A DNA stretch of 5,786 bases from an uncultured Verrucomicrobiota bacterium. GTDB taxonomy: Bacteria > Verrucomicrobiota > Verrucomicrobiia > Limisphaerales > UBA9464. This document shows, piece after piece, positions 1 through 5,786 of the stretch. The stretch lies in NCBI GenBank assembly GCA_903925515.1, contig CAIYFP010000525.1, positions 1 through 5,786 on the forward strand, given 5' to 3'. The notes below the pieces were generated by a model. It had not been told where the DNA came from. It ran no database searches and was given only the letters and a program-made list of their open reading frames with translations. How positions within the stretch are numbered: the first letter of the stretch is position 1; each line of letters opens with the position of its first letter. A program made the translations under genes and the position numbers.

Positions 1-1832
1 ACAAGGTCCGGCTCGACGTGTTCCCGGCCCCGGTGCCGGTTGTGTCCACCGGCAGCGACATCGTGCAGACTTTGACGTTGCGGCCGGGCTGGAACTCGGT
101 GTTCCTGCTGGTGCAGCCCGAGGACAACCGGGTGGGCAGCGTCTTCACGAACATCCCGTACACGAGCGTGTGGCGGTGGTCGGACCCGGGGGTCGGGCCG
201 GAGTTCATCGCCGACCAAAGCGAGGGCCAGATCGACTTCCAAAAGTGGCAGGTGTTCCTGCCTCCATCGCATCCGGCGAGCTTCCAGAACAACCTCGTCC
301 GCGTGTTCCGGCACGAGGCCTACCTTGTGAACCTTGGCGGCACCCAGACGGTGACGCTGACGCTGTCCGGGAAGCCCGCGTACATGCGCCGTCGCTGGAT
401 TTCAGATGGCTACACGCTGACCGGCTTCCCTGTCGCGCCGGCCATGCCCAACCCCGAGGCGGCGGGCCAGTTCCTGCCGGGGGTCGCCTTGGGGGACTTC
501 ATCGCGTCGTCGTCGGCGCACTACGACGCGGCCGCCGGCGCGCCGCGCGGCGTGTACCGGCTTGGAGCAAGCGGCGCATGGGCGCCGATGGCATCGGCGG
601 ACGAGCTGCGCGAGGGCGAGGCCTACTGGGTGTACACGCGGGGCGCGAGCCAGTTCATCGCGCCGCTCGAGCTTTCGATCCAAGGCCTCTCCGAGATCAC
701 CTTCGGGGTGGGGACCGTCACGCAGGAGCTGGAGGTGCGCGCGGCGGGGGCGGATGGGGATGCGTCCGAGATGCCGACGACGATCTCGCACGTGATCTCC
801 TCGCAGTCCTTGCCCTTGCAGGTGAGCGAGTTCAACCCGTCCGAGGGCAACCGGTGGCGGGACCTCCAGAACGGCTATCCGGTTCCGGCAACCCGCGGAT
901 CCGTGCGCACCGTCCGTCTCGCTGCCAAGCGGGAGCGCATCCGGGACCTTTCCTACGAGGGCGTGATGGAGGTCCGAGGCGGGGGCGCGTTGCATCGGGT
1001 GCCGCTGCGGGTGGACCGCGACCGGGCCGAGGTGACGGCGGACCCAGCAAAGCCGTTCAACCCCGTGGGTCTCTGGGTTGGTAGCGTGACTGTCACGCAC
1101 GTGAGCGAGGTGAACGGCCTCACGACCAACTACGTCACCACCGTGGTGACCAACGTCGTTGATGGCGTCGCCCGCCGTGTCGAGCAGCCCACCACGGACG
1201 TTCGTAACGTCACGGCGGGTAGCAGGCCGACGCCGGTGCGGGACTCCTTCGAGATGCGCGTGATCCTGCACGTCGGTGCCGACGGCGTGTGCCGGTTGCT
1301 GCAGCAGGCGACGCTCCTCACGAAGCCGACGACGGGCAACGCCAGCAATCCAGGCGGCGAGCCGGTCTTGCTCACCAGTCCGGCGTCGTTCAGCAAGTAC
1401 CAAGGAGTGACGATGCGTGGGCGCGACCTCGTCGGCAGGCGTTTCTCGACGCCCTTCTACCCGATGCCGGGGACGAACGGCGTGCCGTTCGACTCGGTGC
1501 TAGGGCTCGGGAAGACGTTGTCGGCACGGTGGGCCCTGCCCTCGGACGCGGCGCTCAACCCGTTCAAGCACCGGTACCACCCAGACCATGACAACCTCGA
1601 CGCGAGCTTCCGGGTCTTCAGGGAGGAGGCCTACCCGGTGCGACGGACGGTCCGGTTGAAGGTGCCGGAGAAGCTGGGCTCCAACGTGAATCCGGGCCTG
1701 GGGCAGGACGAGCTGCAAGGCGAGTACGAGGAGGTGCTCGAGGGCCTGCACCGCCTCCCCATCACCGTGCGAGGCACCTTCCAGATCAAGCGTCTCCTTG
1801 CGGTCGCCGACCTCGACCCGGCCTCGCCATGA
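1..1832 (+). CDS. Large probable secreted/surface protein, 5'-truncated (C-terminal 609 codons); function unknown
   Basis: The frame is open from position 3 to the TGA at 1830-1832, so the gene starts upstream. The GTG at 18 has no Shine-Dalgarno-like sequence before it and is probably an internal Val codon. The first visible residues (KVRLDVFPAPVPVV) look like a linker after an unseen domain. The protein alternates Val/Thr-rich beta-strand segments with turns. Visible blocks are: a segment opening with RPGWNSVFLLVQPE (81-122) and closing with GEAYWVY (615-635); a beta-sandwich-like segment (about 660-1020); and a C-terminal block from GLWVGSVTV (1068 on) through NPFKHRYHPDHDNLD (1557-1601) to the end. 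From memory, the 'RPGWN..VQPE' and 'HPDHDNLD' signatures recur in uncharacterised LamG-associated proteins of Verrucomicrobiota; no search was run. No enzyme active site or transmembrane segment is visible. Ligand binding or surface structure is the likeliest role, but this is a guess. It is probably co-transcribed with the next gene, which it overlaps by 4 bp. Confidence 0.85.
   Translation, partial: KVRLDVFPAPVPVVSTGSDIVQTLTLRPGWNSVFLLVQPEDNRVGSVFTNIPYTSVWRWSDPGVGPEFIADQSEGQIDFQKWQVFLPPSHPASFQNNLVRVFRHEAYLVNLGGTQTVTLTLSGKPAYMRRRWISDGYTLTGFPVAPAMPNPEAAGQFLPGVALGDFIASSSAHYDAAAGAPRGVYRLGASGAWAPMASADELREGEAYWVYTRGASQFIAPLELSIQGLSEITFGVGTVTQELEVRAAGADGDASEMPTTISHVISSQSLPLQVSEFNPSEGNRWRDLQNGYPVPATRGSVRTVRLAAKRERIRDLSYEGVMEVRGGGALHRVPLRVDRDRAEVTADPAKPFNPVGLWVGSVTVTHVSEVNGLTTNYVTTVVTNVVDGVARRVEQPTTDVRNVTAGSRPTPVRDSFEMRVILHVGADGVCRLLQQATLLTKPTTGNASNPGGEPVLLTSPASFSKYQGVTMRGRDLVGRRFSTPFYPMPGTNGVPFDSVLGLGKTLSARWALPSDAALNPFKHRYHPDHDNLDASFRVFREEAYPVRRTVRLKVPEKLGSNVNPGLGQDELQGEYEEVLEGLHRLPITVRGTFQIKRLLAVADLDPASP
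1829..1832 (+). promoter_or_regulatory. ATGA stop/start overlap of the two genes
   Basis: The TGA of the upstream gene (1830-1832) shares three bases with an in-frame ATG (1829-1831) of the downstream gene. Such 4-bp overlaps are typical of translationally coupled genes in one transcript. No Shine-Dalgarno-like purine run precedes it (the preceding bases are pyrimidine-rich). A weak GAG at 1870 lies about 7 bases before the alternative ATG at 1880, so the true start may be there. Confidence 0.5.
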
Positions 1833-4800
1833 ACCCTGCCACCCGCCGAATCCAGCCATCCCCCTTTTCGAGCGAAGCCATGAACACCATGCGTCCTGAC
1901 CCCAGCCGGCTATCCCCCCATCCCATGCCGATGGCGCGCCTTGCTGCCATGCTCTGGGCCATGCTTGCCATGCTCTCGGCGGCAAGGGCGGCCGAGTGGG
2001 CGTGGACCGGTGATGGCCTGGCAACCGGGGTTGGGCAGCGCCTGCATTTCAGGGGCAACAAGGTCCTGTTGTACGGGAACGCATCCTACCCGCCCTCGAT
2101 GCTGAACGGTTCGTCGATATCGGATTCCTTTTCCGCCTTCTGGCCCTTCCGCCTTGTCACCACGGTGGCAAGCCAGAAGGGGGCATTGGAGATTCCCCGT
2201 CCTCAAAGCCTGCCGGACCAACCCCTCTCCAGCCTCGACTGCTCCTTTGACTTCCTCTGCGTGCATGGCGATGGCGGGGACGGCCTCTGCTTTGTGTTCG
2301 GGGAGTTGCCGGGAAAGCTCCCGGATGCGGCGGAACCGCACAAGGACGGCTACGGCGGTGGGCTTGCGGTGTGCTTCTATTACCACCGGAAGGGCGGCAA
2401 CAGCGGCAAGGTCCGGGTCCTGTGGCGCGGCGCCGACCTTGCGCGGAACTCCAAGAACGAGGACTTCCCGTACGACCTTTGGGACTCCTCTTACGAGGCC
2501 AAGTGCCTCCGTTGCGAGGTGAAGGTGACGCCGGGCACCTCCGGGCAGGCGAGCATCACGGTCAAGGTGTACGAGGTGAACGGCAAGACCGGTTCCCTGA
2601 GCAACAGCCAGACCGTCGTGGACAACAAGTCCATCTCCTTCAACCCGGAGAAGACGTGGAGGTTTGGATTCGCGGGGAAGACCGGTGCCGACTGGTCCGA
2701 CATCTTCATCGGACGCTTGCGGTTGAATGGCGACATGGCGCCGAGCCTCGGGACGTTGACCGACTCCCAGAGCGAGGAGGGCAAGCCCGTGGAGATCACC
2801 ATCCCGCTCACCGACCCCAACGGCAACGCCGTGGTCACGGCGTCGTCGGACAACCCTTCGTTGACGGGCTCGCTGTCGGTGTCGGGCGGCAAGCTCAAGT
2901 TCACGCCCGGCGTGGGAAGGTCTGGCGCCGCAAGTATCACGCTGTCCTTGTCCGGCGCGGGCACGACGAGCTCGGCGTCGTTTGTCCACACCGTCGCGGA
3001 CATCGACTACCCGCCCACGCTCGATGCGTTGACCGACGTGTCCGTGAAGATGAACAAGTCCGAGGACACCGTGGTGAACCTCGCCGGGGTGTCGGCCGGC
3101 CCGGGCGACGTCCAGGCGATCACCGTGACCGCGTCTTCGTCCAACCGCACGCTGCTGCCCAACCCATCGGTCGAATACACGTCGCCGAACAGCTTCGGCC
3201 TGCTGCGCCTGCGTCCGGTCCGGGGTCAGTCCGGGGATGCAACCGTGACGGTGACGGCGCAGGACCAAGGGGGGAAGTCCGCGAGCAGGACTTTCAAGGT
3301 CCGGGTGCTGATGCCGGGCATGGTGGCGCCGACGAACCGGACGGTCGCGGAGGACTCCGGGCCCCACACGGTCGTGGTGACCGGCATCGACGACGGCGAC
3401 CCGGAGGCGGCGCAGTCGATGACGCTCACGGCGACGTCGTCGATCCCGGAGCTGCTGGAGACGCCGACGGTGACGTACGACGGGACGGGGACGAACGCGA
3501 CGTTGCAGCTTCGGCTGAAGGGCAACGCGAACTCGGAGGTCTTCGGCGGCAAGGCGGCCGAGGTCCAGTTGACGTTGAGGAACGAGGACGGCACGACCCG
3601 GACGGGGTCGTTCGCGGTGACGGTGGCGGCGGTGGCAGACACGCCGCTGGCGGGGACGGGGCTCGGGGTGGGCTTCGCCGGCGGGAGCATGGCGATGGCG
3701 GGCGACCCGGGGTTGGCAGGAAGGTCGTTCACGCTGGAGTTGTGGGCGAGGGTGGCGACGCCCAACGCCTTGGCCCCGTTCATGGCGCACGGGACAAACG
3801 GGGTGTTCCTTGGATTGCAGGCGGACAACCGGGTCAAGTTTGGGTTCGCGGGCGCATCAGGCGCGGGCTTGGTGTCGGCGGCGCCGTACACCGACGACGG
3901 CTGGCATCATTGGGCGGCGACGTTCGACGCGGCGACCGGGCGACGAAGGTTGTACCGGGACGGCGTGCAGTTGGCCGAGGACGTGGTCGCCGGGTCGTAC
4001 ACCGGGACGGGTTCGTTTTACCTTGGCGGCGCGGGCGTGGCGGCGGGATTGAACGGCGGCATGCAGGAGGCGCGCCTCTGGTTGTCGGCGCGGAGCCGCG
4101 ACGAGATCCTCCGCTGGATGACCAGCCCGCTGCTGTCCTCGGACAACGAGGGCATGGTGGGCTACTGGCGCTGCAACGAGGGGAATTGGCCCCGCCTTGA
4201 AAACATCGGGAAGGCCGGGGACGCGCTGGACGGCATCATGGTGGGGACGCCGACGCGCCTGACGGGGCTGGATAACCTCTCGCGGACATGGGTTCCGGAG
4301 AAGGCCGCCTCCCTGCGCGTCGCCCTGCCTGCGTTCAACGCGGACACCTCAGGCGAGAGCGGGCTGACCTACGAGATCGTCACGCGGCCCGTGAACGGAA
4401 CGTTGGATGCCCCGGCGGCCGGCAGCGTCAAGTACACCCCCCGCGCCGGGTTCGCGGGCTCCGATTCGTTCACATACCGGGTCAAGAACGGCACCGTGGC
4501 GTCGGAGGCCGCGAGGGTGTCGCTCACCGTGCAGGTCGTGGACGACCCGCCCCAAATCTCCGCCATCCCCAACCAGACGGTGTACTCGGGCGACGGGGTG
4601 GCCGTGGTGCCGTTCACGGTGTCCGACGAGGAAACCGACCCCGGGCAGCTTGGCGTGAGCGTGGCGAGCGCGGACGCGGTGGCATTGCCGACGGAAGCCA
4701 TGGTGCTCGGCGGGGCGGGCGTGAGCCGGACGCTGTCGATCACGCCTCAGCCGGGCGTGTTTGCGACGGTGTCGGTGACGGTGACGGCGACGGACGGCGT

Positions 4801-5786
4801 GAACAGCGTTCAGAGGGTGTTTTCGGTGCAGCTCGCGCCGACGCTGGCCTACCGGATCATCGCATTGCCGGTTCCTGTGGGCACGCAGGTCACTCAGCCG
4901 ACGTTCGTGTCCAACGACGGAAGGGTGGGCGGGTTTGGCGAGCCTTTTGGTGGTGGTGGGCCGCGGGCCTTCGTGAACCTTGGCTACCTCAACGGGTTTG
5001 CCACCCAGGCGGACTTGCTGACGCAGAACAACGGGCGCGTGAACGGCATGGCGGTGGCCAACGGGCTGCAGGTGTCCGTGGGCGAGTACTTCTACAACAA
5101 TGAGTGGCGGGCCTTCCTCCACAACGGGGGGACGTTCTTCGACCTTGGCAAGCCTGCCGGCAGCTCGGGCTCCCGCGCGCTGGCCGTCAATGCAAGCCTG
5201 CAGGTCGTGGGCTTCTCCATCTCCGGGAGCAACGAGAGGGCCTTCCTCTCCACCGGCAACCCCGACGCCTTCACGGACATCTCGCCGTCCGGGACCACCA
5301 CCTCGCGGGCCGTGGCCATCAACGACGGCGGCGTGGCACTCATCCGGTCCGGAACCGATGGCTCCTACCGGGCATGGCGACGCGCGTCGGATGCGACGAC
5401 CACGGAGCTTGTCGCGCCTTCGGGCTACTCGAACCCCAATCCCCTCTCGATCGCCTCCGACGGCACCGTGATGGCGGAGTTGACGGGTGGCGGGGGCAGG
5501 CGGCTCGCCCGATGGCAGTCCGGCACATGGACGGTGCTTTCGGATTCGCAGGCGCGGTGGGCGTTCTTCAACGGCGGCCGTTTGAACTCGTTCGGCCTTG
5601 CGGCCGCTACGGCCCGCGCCACGGCGGGCGGCACGCCGTCGGCCGTCGTGTACAGCGCCGGGTCATGGTACGCGCTCGGAGACCTCATCTCGGAGGGCAC
5701 CGGCTGGACGCTGGAGACGGCCACTTCGATCAACGACGACGGCATGATCGTGGGCACTGGACGCAGGAATGGCGTGGCCCTCGGCT
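1829..5786 (+). CDS. Giant modular exported protein: lectin-like, Ig-like x3, LamG, Ig-like x2, HAF-repeat propeller; 3'-truncated
   Basis: I translated this frame codon by codon from 1829 to 5786 and found no stop, so at least 1,319 residues are present and the C-terminus is missing. Counting residues from the ATG at 1829, the order is: signal peptide (about 35-54); L-type-lectin-like domain (56-303) with GDGGDGLCFVFG at 147-158; three Ig/cadherin-like repeats (about 305-394, 395-500, 501-606); a LamG domain (607-785) with SFTLELW and DDGWHHWAATFD; an Ig-like domain (828-906) with the YTP...GFAGSDSFTYRV signature; another Ig-like domain (907-1002); and HAF-type repeats (1008-1319). These modules typify exported carbohydrate-binding or adhesive proteins of environmental bacteria; the ligand cannot be read from sequence. 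The start is uncertain. ATG 1829 overlaps the upstream stop (ATGA) and suits translational coupling but leaves a long N-terminal tail. ATG 1880, 1889, 1925 or 1931 would put the signal peptide nearer the N-terminus, and none has a strong ribosome-binding site. Confidence 0.9.
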   Translation, partial: MNPATRRIQPSPFSSEAMNTMRPDPSRLSPHPMPMARLAAMLWAMLAMLSAARAAEWAWTGDGLATGVGQRLHFRGNKVLLYGNASYPPSMLNGSSISDSFSAFWPFRLVTTVASQKGALEIPRPQSLPDQPLSSLDCSFDFLCVHGDGGDGLCFVFGELPGKLPDAAEPHKDGYGGGLAVCFYYHRKGGNSGKVRVLWRGADLARNSKNEDFPYDLWDSSYEAKCLRCEVKVTPGTSGQASITVKVYEVNGKTGSLSNSQTVVDNKSISFNPEKTWRFGFAGKTGADWSDIFIGRLRLNGDMAPSLGTLTDSQSEEGKPVEITIPLTDPNGNAVVTASSDNPSLTGSLSVSGGKLKFTPGVGRSGAASITLSLSGAGTTSSASFVHTVADIDYPPTLDALTDVSVKMNKSEDTVVNLAGVSAGPGDVQAITVTASSSNRTLLPNPSVEYTSPNSFGLLRLRPVRGQSGDATVTVTAQDQGGKSASRTFKVRVLMPGMVAPTNRTVAEDSGPHTVVVTGIDDGDPEAAQSMTLTATSSIPELLETPTVTYDGTGTNATLQLRLKGNANSEVFGGKAAEVQLTLRNEDGTTRTGSFAVTVAAVADTPLAGTGLGVGFAGGSMAMAGDPGLAGRSFTLELWARVATPNALAPFMAHGTNGVFLGLQADNRVKFGFAGASGAGLVSAAPYTDDGWHHWAATFDAATGRRRLYRDGVQLAEDVVAGSYTGTGSFYLGGAGVAAGLNGGMQEARLWLSARSRDEILRWMTSPLLSSDNEGMVGYWRCNEGNWPRLENIGKAGDALDGIMVGTPTRLTGLDNLSRTWVPEKAASLRVALPAFNADTSGESGLTYEIVTRPVNGTLDAPAAGSVKYTPRAGFAGSDSFTYRVKNGTVASEAARVSLTVQVVDDPPQISAIPNQTVYSGDGVAVVPFTVSDEETDPGQLGVSVASADAVALPTEAMVLGGAGVSRTLSITPQPGVFATVSVTVTATDGVNSVQRVFSVQLAPTLAYRIIALPVPVGTQVTQPTFVSNDGRVGGFGEPFGGGGPRAFVNLGYLNGFATQADLLTQNNGRVNGMAVANGLQVSVGEYFYNNEWRAFLHNGGTFFDLGKPAGSSGSRALAVNASLQVVGFSISGSNERAFLSTGNPDAFTDISPSGTTTSRAVAINDGGVALIRSGTDGSYRAWRRASDATTTELVAPSGYSNPNPLSIASDGTVMAELTGGGGRRLARWQSGTWTVLSDSQARWAFFNGGRLNSFGLAAATARATAGGTPSAVVYSAGSWYALGDLISEGTGWTLETATSINDDGMIVGTGRRNGVALG
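1931..1990 (+). other. Signal peptide coding segment (Sec-type)
   Basis: The peptide MARLAAMLWAMLAMLSAARA has a single Arg, then a hydrophobic core rich in Leu, Met and Ala, then a small-residue Ala-Arg-Ala cleavage-type motif followed by AEWAW. It predicts Sec-dependent export with cleavage near residues 54/55, counted from the ATG at 1829. If translation starts at 1829 the signal is preceded by an unusually long, Pro- and Arg-containing extension of 34 residues. With ATG 1880, 1889, 1925 or 1931 the n-region has a more usual length. There is no lipobox cysteine, so it is not an obvious lipoprotein. Confidence 0.8.
1994..2737 (+). other. L-type-lectin-like domain of the second gene
   Basis: Residues about 56-303. 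The segment GGDGLCFVFGELP (around 2273-2311) resembles the ADGLAFFLAP hallmark of L-type (legume-like) lectins. In that family the Asp contacts sugar; it would be Asp151 here. About 25 residues on, LAVCFYYH (2363-2386) falls where the family has VAVEFDT. The domain closes with WRFGFAGKTG and IFIGRLRLNG, strands that look like the end of a concanavalin-like sandwich. Six of the seven cysteines in the visible protein lie here (residues 138, 144, 154, 182, 226, 229). The assignment is by motif recognition only; a diverged LamG-like sandwich is the alternative. Confidence 0.6.
2741..3646 (+). other. Three tandem Ig/cadherin-like domains
   Basis: Three units of roughly 90-105 residues start near 2741 (PSLGTLTDSQSEEGK), 3011 (PPTLDALTDVSVKMNKSED) and about 3326 (APTNRTVAEDSG). 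Each follows the same plan: a Pro-containing linker; a short strand with an acidic E/ED turn (SEEGK, KSEDT, AEDSG); a central T/V-rich segment on the ASSDNPSL / ASSSNRTLL / ATSSIPELL theme; and a closing strand (ASFVHTVAD, RTFKVRVL, GSFAVTVAA). This is the pattern of bacterial extracellular Ig-like spacer repeats. They probably act as a rigid stalk between the two lectin-type domains. Unit identity is low, so these are old duplications. Confidence 0.75.
3647..4183 (+). other. LamG / concanavalin A-like domain
   Basis: Residues about 607-785. Hallmarks of the LamG jelly-roll are in order: SFTLELWARV (3725-3754), the DDGWHHWAATFD strand (3893-3928), LYRDGVQL (3950-3973), GSFYLGGAG, LNGGMQEARLW (4052-4084), RSRDEILRWM and GYWRCNEG (4160-4183). 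The WHHWAATFD and YRDGVQL pair is diagnostic for the LamG_3 / concanavalin A-like superfamily. Such domains commonly bind glycans or help adhesion, but many are structural, and no specific ligand can be assigned. Confidence 0.9.
4310..4834 (+). other. Two further Ig-like domains between LamG and the HAF repeats
   Basis: The first unit (residues about 828-906) contains LTYEIVTRPVNGTL and YTPRAGFAGSDSFTYRV (4433-4483), the well-known signature of bacterial cadherin-like Ig domains. The second (about 907-1002) starts DPPQISAIPNQTVYSGD and ends VSVTVTATDGVNSVQRVFSVQL. It resembles the tandem Ig-like units upstream of LamG more than its immediate neighbour. A linker (about 4184-4309) with no recognisable fold joins LamG to this pair. 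Confidence 0.75.
4898..5786 (+). repeat. Degenerate HAF-type protein repeat array (about 7 units, last cut by window edge)
   Basis: Units of about 42-49 codons start near 4898, 5033, 5162, 5294, 5426, 5552 and 5699. The recurring core is small/Ser-x-Ala-(V/I)-N-(D/A)-x-G-x-V-x-G, a Gly/Ser/Asn turn, RAF(L/V), then a short strand and an aromatic or Leu-Gly segment. Clear copies are RALAVNASLQVVGF (5174-5215), RAVAINDGGVALI (5306-5344) and ATSINDDGMIVGTG (5720-5761). This matches the extracellular HAF repeat family, thought to form beta-propellers. The fifth and sixth units are the most diverged. Seven units would suit a seven-bladed propeller, but the count may rise beyond the window. The repeat is at protein level; the DNA copies are not obviously similar. 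Confidence 0.7.

Noticed and set aside
18..20. GTG as the start codon of the first gene
   Set aside because: The frame stays open to the window edge, there is no Shine-Dalgarno-like sequence, and the following residues look like an interdomain linker rather than a signal peptide.
170..1084. 304-codon plus-strand open frame overlapping the first gene in another phase
   Set aside because: Arg/Gly/Pro-rich shadow; the open frame through position 3 encodes the coherent beta-rich protein.
402..1403. 333-codon minus-strand open frame opposite the first gene
   Set aside because: Arg/His-rich composition, no ribosome-binding site or domain seen, and fully covered by the better-supported plus-strand gene.
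1910..3790. 626-codon open frame on the minus strand
   Set aside because: Its product is Arg/His/Gly-rich without a recognisable domain, and it lies antisense to the lectin-like and Ig-like coding frame. It is typical of antisense shadows in GC-rich DNA.
3226..3891. 221-codon minus-strand frame with a protein-like Ser/Pro/Val composition
   Set aside because: It is in the reverse-complement phase that mirrors the real codons, so its composition reflects the sense gene. No start signal or family resemblance is seen.
2371..4200. 609-codon open frame on the plus strand in another phase
   Set aside because: Arg/Gly-rich translation with no fold. The overlapping frame from 1829 carries clear Ig-like and LamG signatures over the same bases.
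4762..4797. Short GTGACGGTGACGGCGACGG-like tandem run (similar near 3244)
   Set aside because: It encodes the VSVTVTATDG strand common in Ig-like domains. The repeat follows from Val/Thr codons and is too short to be an independent DNA element.
4288..5122. Paired sense (4288-5103) and antisense (4349-5122) open frames under the Ig-like and HAF region
   Set aside because: Both give Arg/His/Gly-rich products with no domain, whereas the third frame gives Ig-like and HAF repeats across the same bases.

Overview
The window is strongly GC-rich, and codons in the real reading frames end mostly in G or C. It carries two large co-directional genes on the + strand, and both run off the window. They look like the modular secreted or surface proteins common in Verrucomicrobiota and related PVC bacteria. 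That taxonomic guess rests on protein style only: a 'RPGWN...VQPE' protein followed by a lectin / Ig-like / LamG / HAF-repeat protein. No ribosomal, tRNA or housekeeping marker is present to confirm it.

Positions 1-1832 hold the last 609 codons of a gene that begins upstream. Its product appears to be all-beta and ends in a conserved-looking C-terminal region containing a His/Asp-rich motif (1557-1601). Its TGA stop overlaps an ATG (ATGA, 1829-1832) that opens the second gene.

The second gene occupies 1829-5786 and has no stop before the window ends, giving at least 1,319 codons. In order it shows: a signal peptide; an L-type-lectin-like domain; three tandem Ig-like domains; a LamG (concanavalin A-like) domain; two more Ig-like domains; and about seven units of a degenerate HAF-type repeat that probably form a beta-propeller. 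It is probably an exported adhesin or carbohydrate-binding protein. Its C-terminus, including any sorting or anchoring signal, lies beyond the window.

The two genes overlap by 4 bp and are probably transcribed together, so both products may act at or outside the cell surface. This is inference from adjacency and domain style. I see no promoter, terminator, RNA gene, mobile element, CRISPR array or enzyme active site, and no intergenic stretch. Several long open frames on both strands inside the second gene are composition-driven shadows. I found no convincing evidence of a new multi-gene system. The more notable points are the unusual domain order, the substituted metal-ligand positions and clustered cysteines in the lectin-like domain, and a local shift in codon choice.
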